Below are positions 1 through 10,086 of a DNA stretch of 34,013 nt, piece by piece. Position numbers and translations under genes: made by a program. Position 1 is the stretch's first letter; every line of letters begins with the position of its first letter. The DNA is from Nemertoderma westbladi (lineage: Eukaryota; Xenacoelomorpha; Nemertodermatida; Nemertodermatidae), in NCBI GenBank assembly GCA_032718475.1, contig JAUCBJ010000511.1:1-34013 (forward strand), read 5' to 3'. The notes under the pieces were generated by a model. It worked only from the letters and a program-made list of their open reading frames with translations. It had not been told where the DNA came from and searched no databases.

Positions 1-27
1 GTGGATACAGCGCCATATACCGTAACA

Positions 28-345
28 CTAGCGATAGATGATTGCAATGATCTGAAACTCATGTTATGTAATGCATATATCAAGGGCTTTCCAATAACGT
101 TTTTTGCATTGTGAAATTAACAAGATCAGATGTGCCACATTGAGTTTGAAAAATTGAATTTTTAAAAAAAATCTGAGAAATTTAACAAAATATAGCAGTT
201 TTAATTTACCGAAAAATCTAGCGATAGATGATTGCAATGATCTGAAACTCATGTTATGTAATGCATATATCATGGGCTTTCCAATAACGTTTTTTGCATT
301 CTGAAATTGACAAGATCAGAGGTGTCACATTGAGTTTGAAAACTT
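28..345. repeat. Two direct copies of a 190-bp sub-repeat (left arm)
   Basis: The motif beginning GCGATAGATG recurs at 31 and 221, giving a 190-bp period. Both copies continue through the same ATGCATATAT and AATAACGTTTTTTGCATT blocks. The second copy is shorter and ends where the gag fragment begins. The same sequence is inverted at 1081-1430. Confidence 0.8.
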
Positions 346-351
346 AACTAA

Positions 352-692
352 TTCTATATGGGAATGTGCTGGTCCCCCATGAGTTAGTTCAACTATTACT
401 GACCTGGCCATCTTTACATTGCCGCCATACACAGTAACTAACCTGTCATAAGCCACCTCAGAGGCATTGTCATCACCTATAAACGTACCACCAATTCCTT
501 CAGTTGACCTCTCAACTGTTGGTATAGGTAGTTGAATTTCTCAGTCGGTGAGAAATCCTGTTGTGCGACATTGGTCTTGATATAGTTGATGAAGGTTCTC
601 CAATGTTTAGATAAACCAGTGAAGTGCGGAGGATGTAATGGAGGAAGACTGTGTCTCGCACTGAACCTAAGAACCCGCACTGTTCTCTTCAT
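352..692 (-). pseudogene. Broken BEL/Pao gag fragment (DUF1759 region)
   Basis: The minus-strand translation contains HWRTF and a PTEKFNYL block. Both match the HWRTF and PNEKFNYL segment of the polyprotein at 5042-10063 (its residues about 840-880). A stop at 477-479 ends that frame. The homology continues in another frame (FIGDDNASE, then KMARS), matching the next part of the same polyprotein, so there is a one-base frameshift near 485. This is a non-functional relic of a related BEL/Pao copy captured in the fold-back element. Its divergence from the intact copy shows that the family has several members in this genome. Confidence 0.8.
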
Positions 693-1080
693 TGACTGCT
701 CACATTGAGTCGGGCTTACTGACTGCGTACCGGCCTACCGATTTTAGCAGTCTTCCGACATTGGCAGTATTCCGTCCAAAAATTGGTAGTAGGCCTACCG
801 GACCGGTTTAACTGCACGAATTGAACAAAATCACCTATTATTACATTTTTAATTTTAAATTATATGTAATTGTGGAAATGCTGCAATTTAATATTATTGT
901 ACTGTTGTTGTTGTAGTAAACTGTCCTACTGTACTTCAGTACTTTGTTGCATGGCCTTTATGAATGAAGCAAAAGGGTCATGGAGTAACAGTAGTAGATG
1001 AAGTAGGTGCGTAGTACTGGTAAGGAGATTCACACACTCAGTTTTCATACATTTAGATCTTCAATTTTGAAATTTAAAAA
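693..1080. other. Spacer in the fold-back element, no gene seen
   Basis: No coding sequence or RNA gene is recognisable. The stretch contains TAGGCCTAC-type palindromic motifs (about 789-800) that recur across the window, and AT-rich sequence. Confidence 0.5.
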
Positions 1081-1430
1081 ATGATAAATGTATTACATAA
1101 CATGAGTTTCAGATCATTGCAATCATATCTGTGGCTAGATTTATCGGTGAATTAAAACTGCTATATTTTATTAAATTTATCAGATTTTTTAAAAAAATTC
1201 AATTTTTCAAACTCAATGTGACACATGTGATCTTGTCAATTTCACAAGGCAAAAAACGTTATTGGAAAGCCCATGATATATGCATTACATAACATGAGTT
1301 TCAGATCATTGCAATCATCTAGCGCTAAATTTATCAGTAAATTAAAACTGGTATATTTAGTTAAATTTCTCAGATTTTGTGACTCGTGTGACACCTCTTC
1401 CACTAAATATTTTTCAAAACGGTTTTTTGC
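1081..1430. repeat. Inverted copies of the 190-bp sub-repeat (right arm)
   Basis: The reverse complement of the left-arm sub-repeat appears twice, with CATGAGTTTCAGATCATTGC near 1101 and near 1293. Copies differ by several substitutions, so this is an old duplication. Confidence 0.8.
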
Positions 1431-1824
1431 ATATATTATATTTTTGTTTTTTTGTTATACATATTTGCTATATTAAAATGGCAAAATATGTCGAAGTTTC
1501 CAAGCAATTGGGGCAAAAAAGTGATTTTTGTAACACCCTACCAGACATGCACCATGACTGGCTAGATTGAGGGGACTACCGGTTGTCAGCGCCTCAAGAA
1601 CCCCAGTAGTTCCAGATAGGGAGGACCGAATGACCCCTCCGCAAGAAGGGATCTGAATCCCGATTTTTCCAACTTTTCGTCGACTGTTCCAGGAGAAGTA
1701 CTTCTGCAGTCACTTCTGCAACATGTTTTCGTATTTACAATTAAGGATATACAATATTTGAATTACATCACTGAGTTACCAGCTGGACTAAATATGTTTA
1801 TAAATATAAATATGTAGCTTATAT
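1431..1824. other. Right-arm spacer, nothing recognised
   Basis: AT-rich sequence followed by a more GC-balanced block (1560-1700). No homology to known genes is apparent. Short open frames here show no recognisable domain. Confidence 0.4.
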
Positions 1825-1847
1825 GTTACGGTATATGGCGCTGTATC

Positions 1848-1945
1848 CACATTATTAGCCGATGCAGTACACATTATTAGCTATTATGCAGTACGCATTA
1901 TTAGCCATTATGTATCCACATTATTAGCCATCATACAGTATAATA
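1848..1945. repeat. Degenerate ATTATTAGCC short tandem repeat
   Basis: ATTATTAGCC or ATTATTAGCT recurs four times, separated by variants of a pyrimidine/GCAGTAC linker. It starts directly at the right terminal repeat. The TATCCACATTATTAGCC junction itself is repeated near 1914, so the array includes part of the element end. Confidence 0.65.
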
Positions 1946-2239
1946 TGTTTGTTATTGTGCAGCATAATATTTTAGATAAGGCATAATAGCGCAATGATAT
2001 TTAGATAGGGAAATCGAAACGCCCATATATTTTGAATTCATCAATTTTGTATAGTATGTAGCCCTACCTACGTAATTTTGTATTAGGATATAGGTAGATA
2101 GTTCCAGGGTAGCAAGTTCAGTCGAACCCTGGATTTTGTGCTTGCTGTTATTAGCTTTGATAGGGCTAGCATATAGGGACGCTATCCTGACCATTCCGCA
2201 GCCAGGGACATGATCCATTACCATATATGGTAATAATTT
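1946..2239. other. Intergenic stretch, nothing recognised
   Basis: No gene-like frame, RNA gene or clear repeat was found between the ATTATTAGCC repeat and the promoter-like segment. Confidence 0.4.
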
Positions 2240-2324
2240 GAGGGTTTGGGAAGCAATAGGGCTACAATCCGGCCTTCTTATTGGACTAACTGCTTCCAGG
2301 TTGGCCTAATGCTAGCGCGGACTG

Positions 2325-2420
2325 GAGAGCCAATAGGAGAGCGATTGCGTCACCTTATTGCATCACCCACTCGGATCACCTATAAATTGGTGGTTTGCCG
2401 GTAGAGCTGTACCACAACCA
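2325..2420 (+). promoter_or_regulatory. CCAAT/TATA promoter, possibly the 5' LTR promoter of the BEL/Pao element
   Basis: A CCAAT box (about 2330) lies some 50 bases upstream of TATAAA (about 2381), a normal spacing for an RNA polymerase II promoter. An AATAAA follows near 2718 with G/T-rich sequence after it, as in an LTR in which the R region ends downstream of the TATA box. It points towards the polyprotein at 5042. I found no second copy downstream of the polyprotein and no convincing primer-binding site, so the LTR assignment is an inference. Confidence 0.35.
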
Positions 2421-2759
2421 CCCACCTCTCAACTCAATCCACATATTTAGTACCATTAAGTTAGAAGTATAATTTTGCGTATTTCTGCAATTTGCTATTT
2501 TTTGATTAATTTCTTGAAATGATTTGTTAGTGCTACTATTCTCAATTGCGTTTCTCAATCAATCCTATCGATTACTGCTAATTACAATCGGAACTATGAT
2601 TTCTACCCGTTTTGTTAATGGTTCTATGTGATTCATTTCTACGCAATAATCCTAAGGGATTTTCTGAGACTGTCAGACTTTTGTGATTTTGCATGCGCCG
2701 CTACGGTAGCTATTCAAATAAATGAAGGGCTAAGGTGCCGGTAGGCGGTGGGCGCATCG

Positions 2760-5041
2760 GGGGGTTGGGCGACTAAGGGAGAGCGGAGGATTCAAAGGCG
2801 AGCAACGCTGGCGGGGGGTCACCGTTGCGGTTGGGCAATTTGCATTGTAGCGTGGGGGCAGCTCGCTGGTACAGTAATTAGGGGGCTGATGATCCAGATT
2901 TTGTCTCAATCTTGTAGCGTTAGGGGGCAGGAATTGGGTTAGTTAGGAAGCCTAGATGTACCCGGGAGAGGTCTGCGTGCCTTACAATTGCGAATTGCAT
3001 GCATTGCGAATTATTATATTGTGCTGTGTAATTGCGAATTGCGTGCATTGCGAATTGTGTAATTGCGGATTGTACAATTGCGAATCGCGCATTGCGAGCT
3101 GTGATTGCTGACGCTGATTGGTGTGTTACTAAAGTGTGCCTAAGATTACGAATGCTTAGATAGGCGCTCTTTTCCCTTTGATTGATTTCTATCTCTTAGT
3201 TTACTGTAAATAATTACTGATTAGGTCAAAGTAATACAGTATTTTAGGCTGTTACATATTTGTGACTGTAATTAATTAGTAAAATTAAGAATTAGTACGC
3301 AGCATAGCGGAGAGTAGCTAAGGTAATAATTAGAGTACCGTAAACTATTCACGCTGAGCGGTTATTTGAATTAGCGGGCAATAAGCTAGATCGCAGTATT
3401 CAGTACGCAAAACGCATTAGTAATTTGCTGGCCTAAAGCCAGCCGCAGACAAGTTTAGTCCCACTATAGGTATTAGCCCTAATAAACACTGTACCATTTT
3501 GATTATTTTAAATATTCTCGCATTCACACATTCCGTTAGGGAACCCCAGTATTCGCGATTAGAAAAGACGTAGGCATTGGCGTACTTTAACAGTAAGATT
3601 AGGCGTAAGAATATACTCTGAGTGTAAAACCTCTCACACTCGTTTTAAGTCAGCTTAGGGAGCCGATTCGGGTTTGTTGTTTTGGTTATTCCCGCGTGGC
3701 TCATATATTCGAACAGTTAGCTCTCTATCGAGTAATTGGTAGAGAAAGGAACAAGAAATTAGCAGGAGCCGTAGAAAATTAGTAAAACATATTAGCGGAC
3801 AGCAGGTTAGCGCCATCTAACGGTAAGTAGCGGTTTTGTATTTAGCAGCCCCTCACATTAGCAATAATACGCTCCTGATTGCCCTGTCTAATAAATAGAG
3901 CAGTTTTGTGTCTTTATTGGTTAGGCCGGGGTAGTTTGTTTAACAGTAAGGCACGTGTATTTTGTTTGCTGTAGGCTGTAGCGTACAGTAAATAGAGTAT
4001 TCTTAGGCTGTTAGTTTAGATTACTGTATTCATTGGTTGCGTGCAGTAGTACAGTAGTACATTAGCGCATTAGGCTGATTGCTGTTACTGCGTACGGTAG
4101 AAAGGACATTTGTTTTGCTGTACCACGTACAGTATTCTTTAGGCTGTTAGGTTAGTGCTGTTCTACCTACTGTACTGCGTACAGTGGATGTACGGTAGTG
4201 CGTTTTACTAATTGCGAATACAGCAGTTCCTTAGGCCTTAGGGCAAATTGTAATTAGTAAGTTTTTTGAAAATTTTAGCTAGGTTTGCGAGAATTCAGTT
4301 TCGGTCAAAATTATTTGTAAAATTCTAGAGTTTTGTACCGGTATGTTAGGTAACCGCTTAGTTATTTTATACCATCTGGAGATACATGGCAAGACGGAAC
4401 TTCTGAGTTTGGGGTTCGTGTGGGTCTGCGGGTTCGGTTTGCAATCAGCGAAGGGACTGAAACTTTGGACGCGGACGTGGAATCTCACAGCAAACAAGGT
4501 TAGTTGTTCTGTTGGCACCAGTGTGTTTGTGGAAGCAGTAAAAAATTATCGGTTGTTTGACTGCGAAGCTGAACTCAATTTATTAGTTAGGATATTTAGG
4601 TTTAGCCGGCCATGGTTTTTTGAATCGCTCAAGTTAGAGAGAGAGTTAGAGAGAGTCGCAACCCGAAGATGTAGCCACGCGCTAGTGGATACATATAATA
4701 TTTGAAATTAAAATTACGTTGATTAGAGCTATATATGCAAAATTGGAATTATTTGGGTGGCAAATTCATTCTGAATATTTTGTATTAGATTCAGAAATTA
4801 TTTTGTGTCATACCGGTATTTAAATTGCTATAATAGCTATATAATAATATTTATTTAAATATTGTGCTAGTATTTGCTATAACTATACCTTATTAAATTC
4901 ACAATATTGCATTGCGAATTTATTTGACATTTTGGACCAACTGATTATTAGACAAATAATTTGACTGTATTTCGGTTAAACTATAATTATATCTCGAAAT
5001 TTTGCGAGATATTTTGCCGGAAGGCAACCATTATTTAGACT
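2760..5041 (+). other. Long leader region before the BEL/Pao polyprotein
   Basis: About 2.3 kb without a recognised gene. From about 2985 to 3110 there are irregular repeats of TTGCGAATTG. An open frame of 120 codons at 4343-4705 (plus strand) has no recognisable domain and is not called as a gene. If 2325-2420 is the retroelement promoter, this would be an unusually long 5' untranslated leader. It could also hold an intron or an earlier insertion. Confidence 0.35.
2985..3110. repeat. Irregular TTGCGAATTG tandem repeat
   Basis: About eight spaced copies of the palindromic-like core GCGAATTGC or its variants lie in 125 bp. Spacing is irregular, so this is a degenerate minisatellite. Confidence 0.6.
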
Positions 5042-8000
5042 ATGAGTGTCTCAGACAAGGAGGCACTAGAGGACAGCTATGAGACGGCGGCTGGACCGCC
5101 GACTGACTATAGCGTCAATATTACTGTTGACGACAATGCCGACTATGACGACGCAGCGAGCGACGCTGACGTAAGTAAACTGGAGGACGAGACAGTAACT
5201 AGTGAGGAAGAACAGCAACCTCAAGTAATAGTATTAGGATCCCCTACCGCTACTGTAAGGAAGGATTGTACAGCAACCCGGACAGAGGTGAGTGATAGGG
5301 AGGGTAGTGTAGCAGAGGCGAGAGCCCGGAGCCCAGTTTCCAGACCTGTGGGTATGGTAAGTGCCGTGGTCCCGACGGCTGTAAGGAGTACCCGTAGTTC
5401 CCGAAATAATCCTTCAAGTCCACCAAGTGTAAGTCAGGTAAGCGAGAGAGAACTTGATATCGCGATAAAGAAGAAACTTCGCGCGCACGCCGGACATATA
5501 ACTCGGACGACGGACAAGGTAAGGAAGATGTTAGCTGATTCAGCGAACATCGGGAGGGTAGAGTTAGTAGAGATTAGAAGAGGATATAACTCAGCGTTAT
5601 TCAAGCAGACAGAGGAGCTTGCAGTCCTAGCGAAGAAGGCAGTAGAGTCTCAGTCGAGCGACGTGGCGACGAGGGTTTACGATAGGGTTTTGGCAGCCCT
5701 GTTGGAGCACCGCGCGTTATCGGAGCGACTTCGGCGAGTTAGGACGGAGAACTGGCTGCTATGGTCATCACAAGCGCAGGCGACTCAGGTGAGTGACGTA
5801 GAGTTAAGAGACTTAGTGGAGCGGGAAGAGATCCAAGATAAGGAAGAGCGCCGTTATCAGAGGGAAGTTACTAGCTGGCTGATGCAGAATGGAGTGGTGG
5901 TACCGGGCCAGGTGCTACCGACGACGGAGAACATTCAACAGAGGACGTTAACTCCACCCGACAACGCATCTAGAGACAGTGGCGATTCCCAGGTTAGTCA
6001 CGCGCGAGGGAAGGTTATATGTGCTAGATCCCTTGTTTCGCACAACTCGGCGGAGGAGAGAAGACGCCGACTGGACGAACAACAGACGGAAGTTTTGCGT
6101 GCATCGGAAGCACGGAAGGAAGCCGAACGAGAAAGGGAGCGAACACGTAAGTTAGACTCAAAGTTGCGGGAGTTGGAAGAGAAAGGTAAGCGTGAGCAAG
6201 CGGATCGCGAACAGAAGGAACGCGAACTCCAACTTGAACGCGAACTCCAACTTGAACGCGAACAGAAAGAATGCGAACAGAAAGAACGCGAACAGAAAGA
6301 ACGTGAACTCCGACTTGAACGCGAACGGGAAGCGAAGAAACGCGAATTCCAACTTGAACGCGAACGCAAGGAACGCGAACTCGAGATCGAGAAAGAGCGA
6401 CAAGCGTTGTATGAAGAAAAGGCGTGTGTAGAAGAAGAGAGCGCGGTGAGACGAGCGAGGGAAGAAGAAGAACGTAAACTGGCGCAGTTGGAAAGTGCGA
6501 GATTAAGTTTAGAGAGCGAAGAACGGACTAGGAAGGCGAACGAAATCGCAGAGAAGGGGATGCGAATGATCGAAGAATGTGGGGCGAGTGTAGGTACCGA
6601 GTTGCGAGAACTGTTCGCACTGCAGAAGGCCGAACAGGAAGCGAGAACTCCGACCATACGCGAGTCGACGACGACCAGAATTCCTATACCCGGCCCAGCT
6701 ATTACGAGTACTCGGATCACTAAACCGTTCTCTACATATCGCACGCCAGTTGGTATTAGTGCTTCACCCATCGCCCAGGATCCACGGCATCAGAACACCG
6801 CACCACTATATACCGAACGCGACAACGAAGAATTTAGAGAAGAAACTCCGACGGGCCGAGTATTGGGCGAACCGAACCCGCGGGTTTGGAATACGCGGAC
6901 GGAGCGCCGACCCAGTTCGACGGAGAACTTCCGGGTTAAACCGGAAGAGGGATCATATGAGAGACAGCGGGTTACTCAGATAGAGCCGACTATACAACAG
7001 GACCCTAGCCAGGAATTTATTACGAGGGATGAGTTGAGTGCTAGTTTAGCGCAAGCTATATCGCCGCACATCCAACCTATAACGGACATGCTTAGCAACC
7101 TACGGTTAAAGGAAGCAGCCCAGGTAAGAAGTAATTCTAATCCTAGCAGGCCTGAGTTAGACAAAGTCCAGCCTAGTCAACGAGTACGCATATCGGAGGA
7201 GACTATACCACATAGACCTCAGGTAAGGATGCCTGTCCCGAATATTCATAATCCCAATTTCGAAAACTCAGCCGAGAAATTTATTGAGGAGGCTTGGGTC
7301 AGGGCCTCGGCGCGCAAACCATCGCGAGCGCTAAGGACTGACACCGAATCAAGCGATGAAGAGGAAGACATGAGACGTCAGAAGTCCCGAAACTATAAGG
7401 AAAGAAGGACGGACGCGGAGCAGGTAAGTTGGAACCACCGGGAAAGGACCAGACTTAACAACCCTGCGGAACTAAACCATTTGTTAACCCGGAACGACGC
7501 AACCCTTAGGGACATAGGTAAGTTTGCTGCTAGGCAAGGACTGCCGACGCAACAACCCCAGAAGTTTATGGGTAACCACAAGCACTGGAGGACTTTCAAA
7601 ACCTATGTCGACGAGCAGCTAACCAACAGCACGTTTACTCCCAACGAGAAGTTCAACTATTTGCTTCAGATGCTCCATCGAGAACCTAGAGCCATTGCTG
7701 ACAACTTTGTCGGCAATGAAAGGGCATTTGAGTTGGCAATGAAGACGCTTAGCGACATCTACGGGAATAAAACCAAGATGGCGCAGTCGATAGTAGAAGA
7801 CTTGGGTAAGGGCGGAAGGATTACAACTCCGTTAGAGCTGTTGAACTTAGCGAACGCTATTTCGAACGCATTGGACATCTTGAGGACGGTGAATCTACCT
7901 CATCATGGTGATCACGCCGAAGTTTTAAAAAGCGTAATAAGACGTTTAAACATGCGTTACAGACAGAAATGGCGCAAATTAGAGAATAAGTTGGAAGGTC

Positions 8001-10063
8001 AAGGTAAAGTATTGACACTTCAGCATATTCATGACATGATAGCCACAGACGCAGTAGCAGAGATGAAATCAAACTTCTCAGAGGAGAATATGAGAGAGTC
8101 TAAACCTGTTACCGGTAAGTCTATGGTAAGTTTTGACGATGACAGGACCACTGTGACATTTAACTCAGTAGACAGATATAATTCGAGTACCCCAGCCTTT
8201 AGATCAGACTCGCGAGTATGGTCAGGTGAGCGGTTAGATAGACCTAGGTTAAAGCAACAGGAGTTGCCGGATGGATTTGTAGGTTGCCAATACTGTTTAC
8301 TAAAGGAGGTAAAATCTGACGACCATAAGTTAGACAGTTGCAGACGGTTCAAAGAATTAAATTCGGAACAGAGAAGAGTTCAAGTGCGGACGTTGGACAC
8401 CTGTTGGGCATGTCTTGCGCCAGGCCATGTATGGCGGCAGTGCCCGAACAGCAAGGACGGATGCATGGAATGCGGCAGACTACATCACAAGTTGCTACAT
8501 GCGGATTTCCATACCCCAACGGACCGTTACTTACAGCGAAATCCTCACAGGAAGGGGAGCAAAGAACCCGTATCAATAAGGAGGAATACGTACACCGGCA
8601 TCCAGGACGATGGTTACCAACCAGGTTCGTCGGATGAGGATGGCGAATCGAGCGCGAGAGAAGTGACCTGCCAAGGTTTCACTGCGGATAGTTCATCAAC
8701 CAGCGCGCGGACGTATTTATCATCGGCCACGTCGGAAATATTTAGCGTGATTCCGGTGAAACTCACTGGAGATAAGGGATCGAAGCGAATATATGTGATG
8801 TTGGACACTGCGTCCACATTATCGTATATCGACGAGGAAGTGGCGAGAGCCGTTTCTTGCTTCCAGGACGCCGAGGAGATCCAAATAGAGTTGAAGTCTA
8901 TGCATGGGGTAGGAGACCTCAAGGGACACAGGATATCTGTAGAACTAGACTCCCTACTTCCGAGAGACCAACATACTCGACAAGAACGGAAAGCTTTGCC
9001 ATTGGACGGATTTAAGTGTCTAGCTATGAAGGGATTCGGCAGGCAGTTAGGTAAGGTGCCGCCGATGAGTCCCATAGCACAGGAGTATTTTGACAAGCTC
9101 AGCATACCCAGACACCAGGTAGGTTATAGGAATGTTTCTATGTTGATTGGTGCAGAACAGCTGATCGCACACCAGATATGGGAAACGAGACCAGCTGAGC
9201 CGCATGTCAATGGACCACATGCCCATAGGACCATACTAGGTTGGTATACACGAGTACCCATGTCTTATGAGTTTACAGGTGGCGGCAAGCCAATGGACAG
9301 ATACGACGAATTACAGCCTATAACTCAACCACCGTTAGTAGAACCACCAGACATAGACGAGTTTAGGAGAACCTGTATTGACCACTATAGTGACTTTAGC
9401 GAGTCGGACGAGGAGTTGATTCCCGATAATGTTAGGTTGTCGGAACCACTTCACAACGACCGGACAGATAGTGAACCCGAGGACTACTGTTATCAGACCC
9501 GTGGGTCTGGTTCAGCGGCCCACGCTACTTATCTGAGTAATGTTTTGACTTATACCAATATAGTGGAGGGTCAAGTGGCTAAATATCGAGACCTAGACAT
9601 TTTCCAATACAGTGAGGAGGAGCTACAGAAGGAATTGATACGCCAGGACCTCGAGACAGGAGCCAGAACCGTCGAATGGCTGGATAGGGACGCAATGGAA
9701 CCCGGTGGATATGACCTAGCCATGTCTACTGATGAGAAACGGTCGCTGGAGATGATGGAAGATACCATACGTCTGCTACCGACTGGACATTTTGAAGTTG
9801 GAATGTTGTGGCGTCGACAACCACCTAAGTTGGAGAACAACTACAGCTTAGCCTTGAAAAGATTGAACGGAGTAAGGGCTCGGTTGTTGAAGAATCCGGA
9901 CATTAGGGAGAAGTATTGCGCCCAGATCAACAACTATTTCGCCAAGGGATTTGCTGGGAAGGTAGAGGACCCTGACTTAGTGACAGACCAGACTTATTAC
10001 CTTCCACACCACTATGTGACTCACCCTGACAAGCCTGACAAGATTACTAAGACGAGTTGGTAG
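5042..10063 (+). CDS. BEL/Pao retrotransposon gag-protease polyprotein, truncated at the start of RT
   Basis: 1,673 codons from ATG 5042 to TAG 10061-10063. Order of parts: acidic N-terminus (residues 1-60); long charged coiled coil rich in Glu/Arg/Leu (about 330-510) with near-exact 18-base coding repeats; DUF1759-type gag region (about 835-980, HWRTF and KFNYL motifs); Cys/His zinc knuckles (about 1078-1155, with CWAC and CMEC pairs); and a retropepsin-like protease of the DUF1758/A17 type with LDTAS near residue 1255. After about residue 1590 the RT N-terminal region appears (NNYSLALKRL, LPHHYVTHPDKP). The frame then ends four codons past DKITK, so the RT catalytic core, RNase H and integrase are absent. 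The likely cause is a Penelope-like insertion starting around 10056. Family order and domain identity are established knowledge. The large coiled coil is unusual and was not matched to a known domain. Confidence 0.85.
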   Translation: MSVSDKEALEDSYETAAGPPTDYSVNITVDDNADYDDAASDADVSKLEDETVTSEEEQQPQVIVLGSPTATVRKDCTATRTEVSDREGSVAEARARSPVSRPVGMVSAVVPTAVRSTRSSRNNPSSPPSVSQVSERELDIAIKKKLRAHAGHITRTTDKVRKMLADSANIGRVELVEIRRGYNSALFKQTEELAVLAKKAVESQSSDVATRVYDRVLAALLEHRALSERLRRVRTENWLLWSSQAQATQVSDVELRDLVEREEIQDKEERRYQREVTSWLMQNGVVVPGQVLPTTENIQQRTLTPPDNASRDSGDSQVSHARGKVICARSLVSHNSAEERRRRLDEQQTEVLRASEARKEAERERERTRKLDSKLRELEEKGKREQADREQKERELQLERELQLEREQKECEQKEREQKERELRLEREREAKKREFQLERERKERELEIEKERQALYEEKACVEEESAVRRAREEEERKLAQLESARLSLESEERTRKANEIAEKGMRMIEECGASVGTELRELFALQKAEQEARTPTIRESTTTRIPIPGPAITSTRITKPFSTYRTPVGISASPIAQDPRHQNTAPLYTERDNEEFREETPTGRVLGEPNPRVWNTRTERRPSSTENFRVKPEEGSYERQRVTQIEPTIQQDPSQEFITRDELSASLAQAISPHIQPITDMLSNLRLKEAAQVRSNSNPSRPELDKVQPSQRVRISEETIPHRPQVRMPVPNIHNPNFENSAEKFIEEAWVRASARKPSRALRTDTESSDEEEDMRRQKSRNYKERRTDAEQVSWNHRERTRLNNPAELNHLLTRNDATLRDIGKFAARQGLPTQQPQKFMGNHKHWRTFKTYVDEQLTNSTFTPNEKFNYLLQMLHREPRAIADNFVGNERAFELAMKTLSDIYGNKTKMAQSIVEDLGKGGRITTPLELLNLANAISNALDILRTVNLPHHGDHAEVLKSVIRRLNMRYRQKWRKLENKLEGQGKVLTLQHIHDMIATDAVAEMKSNFSEENMRESKPVTGKSMVSFDDDRTTVTFNSVDRYNSSTPAFRSDSRVWSGERLDRPRLKQQELPDGFVGCQYCLLKEVKSDDHKLDSCRRFKELNSEQRRVQVRTLDTCWACLAPGHVWRQCPNSKDGCMECGRLHHKLLHADFHTPTDRYLQRNPHRKGSKEPVSIRRNTYTGIQDDGYQPGSSDEDGESSAREVTCQGFTADSSSTSARTYLSSATSEIFSVIPVKLTGDKGSKRIYVMLDTASTLSYIDEEVARAVSCFQDAEEIQIELKSMHGVGDLKGHRISVELDSLLPRDQHTRQERKALPLDGFKCLAMKGFGRQLGKVPPMSPIAQEYFDKLSIPRHQVGYRNVSMLIGAEQLIAHQIWETRPAEPHVNGPHAHRTILGWYTRVPMSYEFTGGGKPMDRYDELQPITQPPLVEPPDIDEFRRTCIDHYSDFSESDEELIPDNVRLSEPLHNDRTDSEPEDYCYQTRGSGSAAHATYLSNVLTYTNIVEGQVAKYRDLDIFQYSEEELQKELIRQDLETGARTVEWLDRDAMEPGGYDLAMSTDEKRSLEMMEDTIRLLPTGHFEVGMLWRRQPPKLENNYSLALKRLNGVRARLLKNPDIREKYCAQINNYFAKGFAGKVEDPDLVTDQTYYLPHHYVTHPDKPDKITKTSW
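6200..6380 (+). repeat. Coding minisatellite in the gag coiled coil
   Basis: Units close to GAACGCGAACTCCAACTT (18 bases, coding ERELQL-type hexapeptides) alternate with GAACGCGAACAGAAAGAA-type units. The length stays a multiple of three, so expansion keeps the frame and lengthens the predicted coiled coil. Confidence 0.8.
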
Positions 10064-10086
10064 AATGTTGAAACCATAATAAAATG

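Larger units (their letters stand above)
1..1850. mobile_element. Fold-back / MITE-like element with 26-bp terminal inverted repeats
   Basis: Bases 1-26 are the exact reverse complement of 1825-1850. Inside, a sub-repeat with a 190-bp period occurs twice on the left (about 28-217 and 218-345) and twice in inverted orientation on the right (about 1081-1272 and 1273-1430), so the arms fold on each other. The core carries an antisense BEL/Pao gag fragment and no transposase. This fits a non-autonomous fold-back element. The window begins exactly at the left repeat, so the true left end and any target-site duplication cannot be seen. Seen: the inverted repeats. Inferred: mobility. Confidence 0.6.

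Noticed and set aside
4343-4705. 120-codon frame upstream of the polyprotein
   Set aside because: No recognisable domain and no convincing context. It lies in the presumed retroelement leader.
5998-6771. 257-codon Ser/Arg-rich open frame on the minus strand
   Set aside because: It is antisense to the gag coiled coil. Its composition simply mirrors the Glu/Arg-rich repeats on the real coding strand.
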